Of a stretch of DNA of 64,000 bases, positions 1 through 7,561 are shown piece by piece; position 1 is the stretch's first letter, and each line of letters starts with the position of its first letter. The notes under the pieces were generated by a model that did not search any database, was not told the origin of the DNA, and was given only the letters and a program-made list of their open reading frames with translations. The translations under genes were made by a program, and so were the position numbers. Source of the stretch: Tsukamurella asaccharolytica. Lineage in GTDB: Bacteria > Actinomycetota > Actinomycetes > Mycobacteriales > Mycobacteriaceae. The stretch spans positions 248,001 to 312,000 of the forward strand of contig NZ_VIGW01000001.1 of the NCBI RefSeq assembly GCF_007858435.1. The letters run 5' to 3'.

Positions 1-991
1 GCAGCGCCGTACCCTCGCCGAATCCGGGCTTTTGGTGCCGCACTGGGATCCGCCGTACGGCCGGGGCGCCGGGCCCGCGGAGCAGCTCGTTCTCGACGGC
101 GCACTGGAGGCGGCGGGCGTCGAACGCCCGACGCTGGTGATCGGCGCCTGGGCCGCGCCGACGATCCTGGAGCACGGGACCCCGGAGCAGGCCGAGCGGT
201 TCGTTTGGCCGACGCTGCTCGGGGAGATCAGCTGGTGCCAGCTCTTCAGCGAACCCGAGGCGGGATCCGACCTGGCCTCGCTACGGACGAAGGCGACGCG
301 CGTCGAGGGCGGGTGGTCACTCACCGGACAAAAGGTGTGGACCTCCCTCGCGCACGAGGCGGACTGGGCGATCTGCCTTGCGCGCACGGACCCGGACGCA
401 CCGAAACACAAGGGCATCACCTACTTTCTCGTCGACATGCTCTCCGACGGCATCGACGTGCGGCCGCTCCGGGAGATCACCGGCGACGTGCGGTTCAACG
501 AGGTCTTCCTCGAGAGCGTCTTCGTGCCCGACGACTGCGTCGTGGGCACGATCAACGGCGGCTGGCGTCTGGCCCGCACGACCCTTGCGAACGAACGGGT
601 CGCGATGAGCGGCGCCGGCCTCGGAGCTCGCCTCGAGGGACTGCTCGCCGACCCCGGGCCGGAACCCGACCTGGCAGCGCTCGGGGAACTCGTCGTCGAT
701 GCGGCGTCGTGCACGCTGCTCGATCTGCGCGCCGTCATCGCGAGCGTCGGCGGGCAGGATCCGGGCGCGGCGTCGAGCGTGCGCAAGCTCGTCGGGGTGC
801 AACACCGCCAGGCGGTCGCCGAGGCCTGCCTCCGGCGTCTCGGAGCCGACGGCGCCGTCGCCGGCCCTGAGGATCCGGCCGACGCCCGATACGAGTTCCT
901 GCTCAGCCGGTGTCTGTCCATCGCGGGCGGGACCTCGCAGATCCTCCGGAACGTCGCGGCGGAGCAGCTGCTCGGCCTGCCCCGCTCCTGA
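1..991 (+). CDS. fadE34: Acyl-CoA dehydrogenase, FadE34/FadE6 type, 5'-truncated by window edge
   Basis: The frame is open from base 2, so only the C-terminal ~330 residues are present. Visible signatures are LFSEPEAGSDLASLRTKA (FAD/substrate loop), TGQKVWTSLAHEADW, ARTTLANERVAM and the C-terminal GGTSQILRNVAAEQLLGLPR of acyl-CoA dehydrogenases. The text around LVPHWDPPYGRGAGPAEQLV and VIGAWAAPTILEHGT is typical of the long, two-domain FadE6/FadE34 proteins (about 710-730 aa in Mtb). FadE34 (ChsE3) dehydrogenates steroid acyl-CoA side chains and is KstR-controlled in Mtb. A KstR-like site and hsaE follow on the same strand, so FadE34 fits the context better than FadE6, but the missing N-terminal half leaves this open. 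Confidence 0.7.
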   Translation, partial: QRRTLAESGLLVPHWDPPYGRGAGPAEQLVLDGALEAAGVERPTLVIGAWAAPTILEHGTPEQAERFVWPTLLGEISWCQLFSEPEAGSDLASLRTKATRVEGGWSLTGQKVWTSLAHEADWAICLARTDPDAPKHKGITYFLVDMLSDGIDVRPLREITGDVRFNEVFLESVFVPDDCVVGTINGGWRLARTTLANERVAMSGAGLGARLEGLLADPGPEPDLAALGELVVDAASCTLLDLRAVIASVGGQDPGAASSVRKLVGVQHRQAVAEACLRRLGADGAVAGPEDPADARYEFLLSRCLSIAGGTSQILRNVAAEQLLGLPRS

Positions 992-1012
992 CCTCGTTTC
1001 ACACCGTACGAC

Positions 1013-1026
1013 TGAAACGTGTTCTA
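1013..1026 (+). promoter_or_regulatory. KstR-like operator before hsaE
   Basis: TGAAACGTGTTCTA matches the KstR inverted repeat (AAC-nn-GTT core). It ends 10 nt before the hsaE ATG, and its last two bases start a TAGTAT -10-like box (1025-1030) six bases from the ATG. No Shine-Dalgarno is seen, so the transcript is probably leaderless. Confidence 0.85.
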
Positions 1027-1036
1027 GTATTCGTGC

Positions 1037-1822
1037 ATGGACGATTCCGCTGTCTCCTCCGCCGCCGACGCCCTGCTGGGCGCCTATGCCGCGTGCGCGC
1101 CGATCGACCCGTTGATCGGCACGTTCCCCGAAGCCACGATCACCGACGCGTACCGGATCCAGCAGGAGCAGGTCCGCCGCTGGGAAGCCTCGGGCGACGT
1201 CGTGAAGGGCCACAAGGTGGGCCTCGCCTCACTCGCGATGCAGCGTCAGATGAACGTCTACGAGCCCGATTTCGGCCATCTCACCGCATCGATGTTCCAC
1301 CTTGAACAACTGCCGATCGACGCCTCGTCGTGGATGCAGCCGCGGATCGAACCCGAGATCGCCTTCGTCCTCGGCCGCGAGCTCCGTGGCCCGGGCGTCA
1401 CCGTCGCCGACGCGATCCGCGCCGTCGACTTCGTAGTCCCGGCGCTCGAGGTCGTCGACTCGCGGATCAAGGACTGGAACATCTCGATCGTCGACACCGT
1501 GGCCGACAACGCCTCGTCCGGCGGCGTGGTCCTGGGCAGCAGGCCCACCCGCCTGACCGACGTCGACCTGCGGACCGTCGGCTGCACCTTCCGCATCGGC
1601 GGCGAGCAGGTAGGCACGGGGTCGGGCGGCGCCGTGCTCGGCTCGCCCATCAACGCCCTCGTCTGGCTCGCGAACACCGTCGGCCCGCTCGGCACCGCCC
1701 TCGAGCCCGGCCACGTCGTGCTGCCCGGCTCAATGACGCGCGCCGAGCCGGTCCGCGCCGGAGACATCGTCGTCGCCGACATGGGCCCGCTGGGCTCCGT
1801 GACGGCCGTCCTCGCACCCTGA
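1037..1822 (+). CDS. hsaE: 2-hydroxyhexa-2,4-dienoate hydratase HsaE
   Basis: A 261-aa member of the 2-keto-4-pentenoate hydratase (MhpD/fumarylacetoacetase-like) family. Family hallmarks seen are GHKVGLAS near residue 57, IEPEIAFVLGREL (metal-ligand acidic residues) and the glycine-rich GSGGAVLGSPINALVWLAN. HsaE hydrates the 2-hydroxyhexa-2,4-dienoate released by HsaD, giving the substrate for HsaF. The ATG lies 10 nt after a KstR operator without an obvious ribosome site. The ferredoxin gene follows after 23 nt, and hsaF/hsaG lie just beyond on the other strand, so the HsaEFG module is present but split between strands. Confidence 0.88.
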   Translation: MDDSAVSSAADALLGAYAACAPIDPLIGTFPEATITDAYRIQQEQVRRWEASGDVVKGHKVGLASLAMQRQMNVYEPDFGHLTASMFHLEQLPIDASSWMQPRIEPEIAFVLGRELRGPGVTVADAIRAVDFVVPALEVVDSRIKDWNISIVDTVADNASSGGVVLGSRPTRLTDVDLRTVGCTFRIGGEQVGTGSGGAVLGSPINALVWLANTVGPLGTALEPGHVVLPGSMTRAEPVRAGDIVVADMGPLGSVTAVLAP

Positions 1823-1845
1823 CCGCCCCCCGAACGGAGAAGAAC

Positions 1846-2034
1846 ATGAAGATCATCATCGGCGATGCGTGCACCGGATTCGGCGTCTGCGAGGGCATTC
1901 GCCCGGACGTCTTCGAGGTCAATGACGAAGGATTCGCCGAGGCCACCGACGAGGGCCTCACCGACGCCGACCGCGAGGACATCGAGTACGCGGCCAGCCA
2001 GTGCCCCACACAGGCCATTCGCATCGAGCACTGA
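1846..2034 (+). CDS. fdxD: 3Fe-4S type P450 ferredoxin
   Basis: A 62-aa ferredoxin starting at an ATG behind GGAGA (1836-1840). Cysteines 9, 15 and 53 form the C-x5-C...CP pattern of small [3Fe-4S] ferredoxins; the second-position Cys of a 4Fe-4S cluster is Phe12, as in many mycobacterial P450 ferredoxins. It probably passes electrons to a steroid P450 such as CYP125 (31-32 kb). Size and sequence style resemble Mtb FdxD (Rv3503c), which is also next to hsd4A/fadE26-like genes, but here it follows hsaE. The symbol is a best guess. It is likely co-transcribed with hsaE and ends 10 nt before a strong hairpin. Confidence 0.8.
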   Translation: MKIIIGDACTGFGVCEGIRPDVFEVNDEGFAEATDEGLTDADREDIEYAASQCPTQAIRIEH

Positions 2035-2043
2035 CCCACCGCC

Positions 2044-2106
2044 GACTTAACAGCGTTAGCCCATGCCGTCACCTGCGGGTTCGGTATGGGCTAACGCTGT
2101 TAAGTC
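2044..2106. repeat. Palindromic stem-loop repeat, copy 1 (possible bidirectional terminator)
   Basis: Perfect 21-bp arms (2044-2064 GACTTAACAGCG..., pairing with 2086-2106) flank a 21-nt loop carrying ACCTGCGG at loop positions 7-14. It lies in the convergent gap between the ferredoxin gene and hsaF. It has the same 19 + 21 + 19 nt core geometry as three other copies (5031, 20556, 48074) though its stem sequence is different. Confidence 0.85.
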
Positions 2107-2153
2107 AGGGGTAGTGGCCCGACGTTCCCGCGCGGGCACCGTCGGGCCGCCCG

Positions 2154-3203
2154 TCAGACCTTCTGGGCTGCGGACATCTCCACGGCGATGGCGATGATCA
2201 TGTCCTCCTGACCGCCCACGTAGCCGCGGCGGCCGCACTCGTAGAGGATCTCGTACGCGGGGACTCCGTAGCGCTCCGCCGCGCGCTCCGCGTGCAGCAG
2301 GAAGCTGGAGTACACGCCCGCGGCGCCCTGGACGATCGAACTGCGGTCCATGACCGGCAGCCGGGTGATGTACGGCTTCACCACGTCCTCCGCGGCGGCC
2401 ATGAGCGCGTCCTTGTCGGTGCCGGTGCGCACGCCCAACTTCTCGAAGGCTGCCGAAAGCACCTCGGTCGGCGAATTGCCCGCGCCGGCACCGAGCGCCA
2501 GCAGCGAACCGTCGATCTGCTTCGCGCCCGCGCGGTACGCCAGCACCGAGTTGGCCACGCCGAAGCTGAGGTTCTGATGCCCGTGGTAGCCCACCTGTGC
2601 GTCCTCCCCCAGCTCCGCGACCAGTGCGGCGACGCGGTCGCCAGCGTCCTCGAGGATCAGCGCTCCCGCGGAGTCGACGACGTAGACGCACTGGCAGCCG
2701 GCGTCGGCCATGATCCGCGCCTGCTTCGCCAGCGCCTCGGGCGTGGACATGTGCGAGAGCATGAGGAAGCCGACGGTCTCCAGCCCGAGTTTCCTTGCGG
2801 CACCGAAGTGCTGGATCGAGACGTCCGCCTCGGTGCAGTGGGTCGCGATGCGCAGCGCGCCGGCGCCGAGGTCGGCCGCCACGCGGATGTCCTCGACGGT
2901 GCCGAGGCCCGGGAGCATGAGCACGGCGATCTTCGCCTGCTGCGCCTCGTCAACGGCGGCGGCGATGAGCTTGCGCTCGTCGACCAGCGAGAAGCCGTAG
3001 TTGAAGGTGCTGCCGCCGAGGCCGTCGCCGTGGGTCACCTCGATGAGCGAGACGCCCGCATCGTCGAGTGCACGCACCGTGTCCCGTACGTTCTGCTCGG
3101 TGAACTGGTGCGCCATTGCGTGGCTGCCGTCGCGCAGCGACGTGTCGACGATGCGCACATCGCGGTTGGGATCGCTCCACAGGTCGCCGTTGATGCCGGT
3201 CAT
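2154..3203 (-). CDS. hsaF: 4-hydroxy-2-oxohexanoate aldolase HsaF
   Basis: A 349-aa class II aldolase of the HMG-CoA lyase-like TIM barrel family (DmpG/HsaF). The N-terminal DTSLRDGSH carries the metal-binding Asp and catalytic Arg, and YHGHQN supplies the two metal-ligand histidines. It cleaves 4-hydroxy-2-oxohexanoate to pyruvate and propionaldehyde and channels the aldehyde to HsaG. The start ATG overlaps the hsaG stop in an ATGA (3200-3203), giving a translationally coupled hsaG-hsaF pair. Gene order and pairing match Mtb Rv3535c-Rv3534c. Confidence 0.92.
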   Translation of the reverse strand: MTGINGDLWSDPNRDVRIVDTSLRDGSHAMAHQFTEQNVRDTVRALDDAGVSLIEVTHGDGLGGSTFNYGFSLVDERKLIAAAVDEAQQAKIAVLMLPGLGTVEDIRVAADLGAGALRIATHCTEADVSIQHFGAARKLGLETVGFLMLSHMSTPEALAKQARIMADAGCQCVYVVDSAGALILEDAGDRVAALVAELGEDAQVGYHGHQNLSFGVANSVLAYRAGAKQIDGSLLALGAGAGNSPTEVLSAAFEKLGVRTGTDKDALMAAAEDVVKPYITRLPVMDRSSIVQGAAGVYSSFLLHAERAAERYGVPAYEILYECGRRGYVGGQEDMIIAIAVEMSAAQKV

Positions 3204-4108
3204 GCCTTCACTCCGTCCAGGATGCGCTGCGCCAGCAGCTCGCCCGCCCGCGCGGCCGCGGCGGTCATGATGTCGAGGTTGCCCGCGTACGTGGGCAGGT
3301 AGTCGCCGTTACCCGCGACCTCCAGGAAGACCGCGACGCGCGCCTTGCCCTCCCAGCCGGGCCGGGGCTCGTCGTACTGCGGCGGCGCCGTGAGCGTGTA
3401 GCCCGGGACGTACACCTGGACATCCGCCACCATCTGTTCGATCGAGGCGGTGACGGCTTCCCGGTCGGCGTCCGGATCGATCGCGCAGAACACCGTGTCG
3501 CGCATGATCATCGGAGGCTCAACCGGATTGATGATGATGATCGCCTTGCCCTTGGCCGCGCCGCCGACCTCCTCGATCGCGCGTGCGGTGGTCTCGGTGA
3601 ACTCGTCGATGTTGGCGCGCGTGCCGGGCCCGGCGGAGCGAGACGACACCGATGCGACGATCTCCGCGTAGCTGACCGGTGTGATGCGGCTGACGGCGTG
3701 CACGATCGGGATCGTCGCCTGCCCGCCGCAGGTGATCATGTTGACGTTGGGGGCGTCCAACTGGGACTCGAGGTTCACCACCGGGCAGGCCAGGGGTCCC
3801 ACGGCCGCAGGGGTGAGGTCGACCGCGACGATGCCCGCGTCCGCGTACCGGGGAGCGTTGGCGCGGTGCGCCTTCGCGGACGTGGCCTCGAACACGAGCC
3901 GCGGCGGCTCCGGCCGGGCGAGCAGCCAGTCCACTCCCTCCGCCGAGGTCTCCAGCCCGAGCTCGGCGGCGCGCTTGAGGCCGTCCGATTCGGGGTCGAC
4001 GCCCACCATGTAGCGCACGTCCACATGCTCGCTCCGTCGCAGTTTGGCCAGCAGGTCCGTGCCGATATTGCCGGGCCCGACGATGGCCGCAGTCACTTTC
4101 TCCGTCAT
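3200..4108 (-). CDS. hsaG: Acylating propionaldehyde dehydrogenase HsaG
   Basis: A 302-aa protein starting [20 protein letters not shown], with the NAD-binding GPGNIG motif at the N-terminus and the catalytic cysteine in [12 protein letters not shown]. This is the DmpF/BphJ family that converts acetaldehyde or propionaldehyde plus CoA to the acyl-CoA and works as a complex with the HsaF aldolase. A longer reading frame exists upstream to 4594 but it crosses the divergent IclR gene; the ATG at 4108 begins exactly where the family begins. It lies divergently from the IclR-type regulator, with an IclR-like palindrome at 4151-4169, 43 bp upstream. Confidence 0.92.
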   Translation of the reverse strand: MTEKVTAAIVGPGNIGTDLLAKLRRSEHVDVRYMVGVDPESDGLKRAAELGLETSAEGVDWLLARPEPPRLVFEATSAKAHRANAPRYADAGIVAVDLTPAAVGPLACPVVNLESQLDAPNVNMITCGGQATIPIVHAVSRITPVSYAEIVASVSSRSAGPGTRANIDEFTETTARAIEEVGGAAKGKAIIIINPVEPPMIMRDTVFCAIDPDADREAVTASIEQMVADVQVYVPGYTLTAPPQYDEPRPGWEGKARVAVFLEVAGNGDYLPTYAGNLDIMTAAAARAGELLAQRILDGVKA

Positions 4109-4150
4109 ACCGTCATCGTCGGTCGCAGCACGCCGGCACGTCCACGACCG

Positions 4151-4169
4151 TGTTCCGCTGAGCGGGACA
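4151..4169. promoter_or_regulatory. IclR-type operator, site 1
   Basis: TGTTCCGCTGAGCGGGACA is a 19-bp near-perfect palindrome (one mismatch) of the GTTCCGC/GCGGAAC style bound by IclR regulators. It lies in the hsaG-IclR divergent promoter region. A second, inverted copy occurs at 4286-4303. Confidence 0.7.
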
Positions 4170-4282
4170 CGGTTCGATCTGGGACGCACTTCGATCTCTT
4201 CGACCGTCGACGATGCGGGCCTGTTCGTCACCCCAGCGACCGACGCCGTCCGACTGCCTGCCCGGGCTGGCACACTGGGGAC

Positions 4283-5035
4283 ATGTGTCCCGCTGAGCGG
4301 AACGACGGCGCCACCGTCGACCGGATCTCCTCGCTGCTGTCGGCCTATCGGCCCGGCGACGGCGGGCTCGGGGTGTCCGAGCTGGCGCGACGCACGGGCC
4401 TGCCCAAGTCGACGGTGCACCGACTCACCGGGCACCTCGTTGCCGCGGGGCTCCTCGAACGATCCGGTAGCGCGCTCCGGCTCGGCCTGCGCCTCTTCGA
4501 GATCGGCCAGCTCGCGACGGGCCATCGTGACCTCGTCGACGCTGCGCGGCCGGTGCTCGCCGACCTCCGCTCGGCCACCCGCAACACCGTCCACCTCGCT
4601 CGTCTCGAGGGCACGGAGGTGGTCTACTTCGAGGTCCTACCCGGGCCGGACGCGCCGGATCTGCCGTCGCGGGTTGGCGGCCGGATGCCGGCCCACGCCA
4701 CGGGCGTGGGCAAGGCGATCCTCGCGTACGCGGACGATGCCATCGTCGACGGCGTGATCGCCACGGGACTGCCCCGGCTGAGCACCCGCACCATCACCTC
4801 GCCCGCGATCCTGCGCCGGCAACTGCAGCGGATCCATGACGAAGGTGTGGCCTACGAGCGCGAGGAGTCCGGCAACGGCACCGTCTGCGTCGCCTGCCCG
4901 ATCCTCGACGCCGACGGTGCCCCCGTCGCCGCCATCTCCGTCGCCGGATGGAGTAACCGCATGCACCCGGAGCGCGTCGCACCCGCCGTCCGCGCCGCCG
5001 CCCTCACCCTCTCCCGCGTCACCCCCCGCAATTGA
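4283..5035 (+). CDS. IclR-family transcriptional regulator
   Basis: A 250-aa protein with an N-terminal winged helix-turn-helix (about residues 12-65; [17 protein letters not shown] is the recognition part) and a C-terminal IclR effector domain (about 80-245, containing [13 protein letters not shown] and [17 protein letters not shown]). It is divergent from hsaGF, so it probably controls hsaGF and itself; the effector is unknown. The ATG at 4283 is chosen because the family N-terminus begins there; the upstream extension would run through hsaG antisense. An IclR-like palindrome covers the first codons. The last codon and the TGA stop (5030-5035) overlap the left arm of a palindromic repeat. 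I know of no IclR regulator at this position in the Mtb hsa genes. Confidence 0.88.
   Translation: MCPAERNDGATVDRISSLLSAYRPGDGGLGVSELARRTGLPKSTVHRLTGHLVAAGLLERSGSALRLGLRLFEIGQLATGHRDLVDAARPVLADLRSATRNTVHLARLEGTEVVYFEVLPGPDAPDLPSRVGGRMPAHATGVGKAILAYADDAIVDGVIATGLPRLSTRTITSPAILRRQLQRIHDEGVAYEREESGNGTVCVACPILDADGAPVAAISVAGWSNRMHPERVAPAVRAAALTLSRVTPRN
4286..4303. promoter_or_regulatory. IclR-type operator, site 2, over the regulator's first codons
   Basis: TGTCCCGCTGAGCGGAAC is the inverted counterpart of the site at 4151 and overlaps codons 2-7 of the IclR gene. Binding here would block initiation of a leaderless or short-leader transcript, suggesting autorepression. Confidence 0.6.
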
Positions 5036-5089
5036 ACGACGTTCTGGAGAGCGTTTCCGCAGGTCACGTTCTCCAAAACGTCGTTCAAT
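5031..5089. repeat. Palindromic stem-loop repeat, copy 2
   Basis: A 59-bp element. Left arm ATTGAACGACGTTCTGGAG pairs with right arm CTCCAAAACGTCGTTCAAT (18 of 19), around a 21-nt loop whose reverse complement contains ACCTGCGG at loop positions 7-14. It lies between the convergent IclR and SnoaL genes, provides the IclR stop codon, and ends at the SnoaL stop region. Confidence 0.9.
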
Positions 5090-5774
5090 CGGGGAGGTGG
5101 AGGGCGAGTGCCGGTTCGGTGCCGCTGAAATCGACGACGGCGAGGCCGCGGCGGTCACCGTCGTACACCGTGGCGGTGACGGTCCGCCCCGAGGCGAGCA
5201 CCTTGCCCACCTGCAGGCCGCGCAGGTGCAGCAGGTCGGCTGCCCTTCGACGACCCCGGCCGCCGACGCCGCGCACCCCGCCCAGGAAGCCCAGCGCGGC
5301 ACGCGGGCCGAGGGTGCGGAACAGCCGGGGCCCGAGCAGTGCCCCCGCGGCAAGGCCGCGGGGACCCGAGAACAGGAGCGCCGCGATCATCCCGCGCAGT
5401 TCCCAGTGCGCGTAGAGCCCGGTGATGGCGGCGCCGTCCGGACCGTCGGTCACGGTGTACCGCAGGTGCATCGGGATGTGCAGCGTGACGCCCGTGCTCA
5501 TCGTCGTGTGCACCGTGAGGTCACGGATCATCAGGCCCTCTCGCTCACCCGGGAGGATCAGATCGTGGTCGACCTCGAAGACGATCCGGTTGGGGGCGAT
5601 GAACATGTCGTAGAACCGTGCGATCGCCGCCGGGTTCGTCTGCGGGGGCGGCCCCACCGGGTCGTGGACGGCTCCGCCGGGGGCGAACAGTGCGGTCCAG
5701 GCAGCCTTGTCATGCGCCGCGACCGCGGAGGGCGAGGCCTCGACCACCCGCCGGATCGCTTCCGTGCCGAGCAT
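5085..5774 (-). CDS. SnoaL/NTF2-like protein, possible steroid isomerase-type, with C-terminal extension
   Basis: A 229-aa protein. The N-terminal ~135 residues look like the SnoaL/ketosteroid isomerase (NTF2-like) fold: AAHDKAAWTALFAPGGAVHDPVG, IARFYDMFIAPN and GLYAHWELRGMIAALL are typical. The remaining ~90 residues include a Gly/Arg-rich stretch (GGVRGVGGRGRRR) not found in minimal SnoaL proteins, so it is longer than the usual 125-150 aa. Its stop adjoins a palindromic repeat, and its start directly follows the stop of the SDR at 5775, so it is probably the last gene of a three-gene operon with that SDR and hsd4A. A steroid substrate is inferred from context only. Confidence 0.65.
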   Translation of the reverse strand: MLGTEAIRRVVEASPSAVAAHDKAAWTALFAPGGAVHDPVGPPPQTNPAAIARFYDMFIAPNRIVFEVDHDLILPGEREGLMIRDLTVHTTMSTGVTLHIPMHLRYTVTDGPDGAAITGLYAHWELRGMIAALLFSGPRGLAAGALLGPRLFRTLGPRAALGFLGGVRGVGGRGRRRAADLLHLRGLQVGKVLASGRTVTATVYDGDRRGLAVVDFSGTEPALALHLPD

Positions 5775-6548
5775 TCAGAGTTTCAGTGCATGCGTCGCGG
5801 TCGCGCCGCCGTCGGCCACGAACTCGGCGCCGGTGCTGTAGCTCGCTTCGTCGGAGGCGACGAAGAGCACCAGGGCCGCGATCTCGCCCGCGGTGCCCTG
5901 CCGACCGATGGGCAGCCGCTGCTTGAGCCAGTCGGTGGGCGGCTCGTTGCCGCCGAGAGCGTCGGCCACCATGGCGGTGTCGATCATCCCCGGATGCACC
6001 GAGTTCACGCGGATGCCGTACTGCCCGAGCTCCATCGCGGCGGATTTCGTCATCCCCCGGATCGCGAACTTGCTCGCCGTGTAGGCGGTCAAGTACGGCA
6101 TGCCGCCCAGCCCCTCGACGGAGGAGGTGTTGACGATCGATCCGCCGCCCGCGGCCTTCATCGGCTCCACGGCGGCCCGCATGCCGAGGAAACAGCCGAA
6201 CTGGTTGATCCGGATCACGCGCTCGTAATCGGCGAGGGCGGTCTGCTCGAGCGCCGAGAAGAACAGCACCCCCGCGTTGTTCACCAGCACGTCGAGTCCT
6301 CCGAAACGCTCCTGCACCTCCGTGATCGCATCCGACCAGTCGTCCTCCGCAGTGACGTCGAGGTGGCGATACACCGCGGCGTCTCCGAGCTCGGCGGCGA
6401 GCGCCTCGCCCTGCTCATCCAGGACGTCGCCGAGCAGCACCTGCGCGCCCTCCGCGACGAACCGCCGCGCGACCGCGGCGCCCTGCCCGCGCGCGGCGCC
6501 CGTGACGAGCGCCCGCTTTCCACTGAGTCTCCCGGTCGTGCTCGCCAT
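5775..6548 (-). CDS. Short-chain dehydrogenase, probable hydroxysteroid dehydrogenase
   Basis: A 257-aa classical SDR: TGAARGQGAAVARRF cofactor motif, NNAG, NTSSVEG with the catalytic Ser, Y-TASK (YxxxK) and PGMIDTAM. It resembles the 3alpha(17beta/20beta)-hydroxysteroid dehydrogenase group (Mtb FabG3/Rv2002 type), which interconverts steroid hydroxyls and ketones with NAD(H). Two ATGs are possible. The one at 6554 overlaps the hsd4A stop (ATGA), but GGAAGG directly abuts it; the one at 6548 has proper 6-nt spacing and is preferred. It is translationally linked to hsd4A upstream and to the SnoaL gene downstream. Confidence 0.8.
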   Translation of the reverse strand: MASTTGRLSGKRALVTGAARGQGAAVARRFVAEGAQVLLGDVLDEQGEALAAELGDAAVYRHLDVTAEDDWSDAITEVQERFGGLDVLVNNAGVLFFSALEQTALADYERVIRINQFGCFLGMRAAVEPMKAAGGGSIVNTSSVEGLGGMPYLTAYTASKFAIRGMTKSAAMELGQYGIRVNSVHPGMIDTAMVADALGGNEPPTDWLKQRLPIGRQGTAGEIAALVLFVASDEASYSTGAEFVADGGATATHALKL

Positions 6549-6550
6549 GC

Positions 6551-7441
6551 TCATCCTTCCAACTGTGCTGCGACGAACATGCGGTCGTCGCGGTCCGCGA
6601 AGTAGCCCCCGACCGCGGCGGCGAGCCCGGCCTCGTCCCACTGCCCACCCTCGGCGTCGAACCGCTGCTCGAGCGAGGGCGGGGCCATGAGCGCCACCAT
6701 GCCGCCGTGCACGACGAAGATCTGCCCGTTGACGCGTTCGGCCTCCGGTCCGGCGAGGAAGCGCACGAAGCGCGCCACATGGTCGACGGACAGCGGGTCG
6801 ACGGCACCGTCGGGGGCGTCGCCGAAGACGCCCTCCGTCATCGCGGTCCGGGCGCGAGGGCAGATCGCATTGGCACGAACGCCGTAGCGGCCGAGGCCGC
6901 GCGCGGTGGCGATGGTGAGCGCGGCGATGCCCGCCTTCGCGGCCGCGTAGTTGGGTTGCCCGACGGAGCCGAAGAGGAACGCCTCCGAGGATGTGTTGAT
7001 CACGCGGCCGTAGACCTCGCCGCCCGACGCCTTGGCCGCGCCGCGCCAGTACGCCGACGCGTTGCGGGAGAGCAGGAAGTGCCCGCGCAGGTGCACCCGA
7101 ACGACGGAGTCGAACTCGTCGTCGGTCATCGAGAAGATCATCTTGTCGCGACAGAAGCCGGCGTTGTTGACCACGATGTGCAGGCCACCCAGCCCCTCGG
7201 CCGCGGCCATCAGCGCGTCGGCCGTCTCACTGTCGCCCGAGTCGCCGAGCACGAGTTCGGCCCGGCCACCGTCGGCCCGGATCTGGGCGACGACCTCCTC
7301 GGCCGCGGGCGAGACGTCACCGACCACGACCGCGGCGCCGCCGCGCGCGAGCGACAGCGCCTCGGCGCGCCCCAGGCCGGCCCCCGCGCCGGTCACGATC
7401 GCCACCTTGCCGTCCAGGTTCGCCACCTGTGCCTGCGTCAT
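6551..7441 (-). CDS. hsd4A: Steroid side-chain 3-hydroxyacyl-CoA dehydrogenase Hsd4A (17beta-HSD4-like SDR)
   Basis: A 296-aa SDR of the 17beta-HSD type 4 group: TGAGAGLGRAEALSLARGG, NNAGFCRDKMIFSM, INTSSEAF, PNYAAAKAG (YxxxK) and a C-terminal extension after HGGMVALMAPP typical of Rv3502c. It oxidises the 22-hydroxy-acyl-CoA intermediates of the sterol side chain. It starts at an ATG preceded by GGAGGG (7447-7452). A KstR-like site lies just upstream and a second one precedes fadE26, the same divergent arrangement as Mtb Rv3502c/Rv3504. The 4A identity rests on context and the C-terminal region. Confidence 0.85.
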   Translation of the reverse strand: MTQAQVANLDGKVAIVTGAGAGLGRAEALSLARGGAAVVVGDVSPAAEEVVAQIRADGGRAELVLGDSGDSETADALMAAAEGLGGLHIVVNNAGFCRDKMIFSMTDDEFDSVVRVHLRGHFLLSRNASAYWRGAAKASGGEVYGRVINTSSEAFLFGSVGQPNYAAAKAGIAALTIATARGLGRYGVRANAICPRARTAMTEGVFGDAPDGAVDPLSVDHVARFVRFLAGPEAERVNGQIFVVHGGMVALMAPPSLEQRFDAEGGQWDEAGLAAAVGGYFADRDDRMFVAAQLEG

Positions 7442-7458
7442 GTGCCACCCTCCGAGGT

Positions 7459-7472
7459 AAGAACCTGTTCAC
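7459..7472. promoter_or_regulatory. KstR-like operator before hsd4A
   Basis: AAGAACCTGTTCAC keeps the AAC-nn-GTT core. It is 18 bp upstream of the hsd4A start, in the hsd4A-fadE26 divergent region. Confidence 0.75.
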
Positions 7473-7537
7473 TGCGGAGCTTCCGCTCCCTCTCCACAGG
7501 AAAATACTGCCAAGAGCGCGGTTCCGTTCCGCTTTTC

Positions 7538-7551
7538 TAGAACTTGTTCTA
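7538..7551. promoter_or_regulatory. KstR operator before fadE26 (perfect palindrome)
   Basis: TAGAACTTGTTCTA is a perfect inverted repeat ending 10 nt before the fadE26 ATG. Its terminal TA begins a TACAGT -10-like box (7550-7555), six bases from the ATG. Confidence 0.93.
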
Positions 7552-7561
7552 CAGTGACGCC

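Noticed and set aside
3698-4282. Long N-terminal extension of the IclR gene (open frame from 3698)
   Set aside because: It runs antisense through hsaG; the IclR fold begins at the ATG at 4283.
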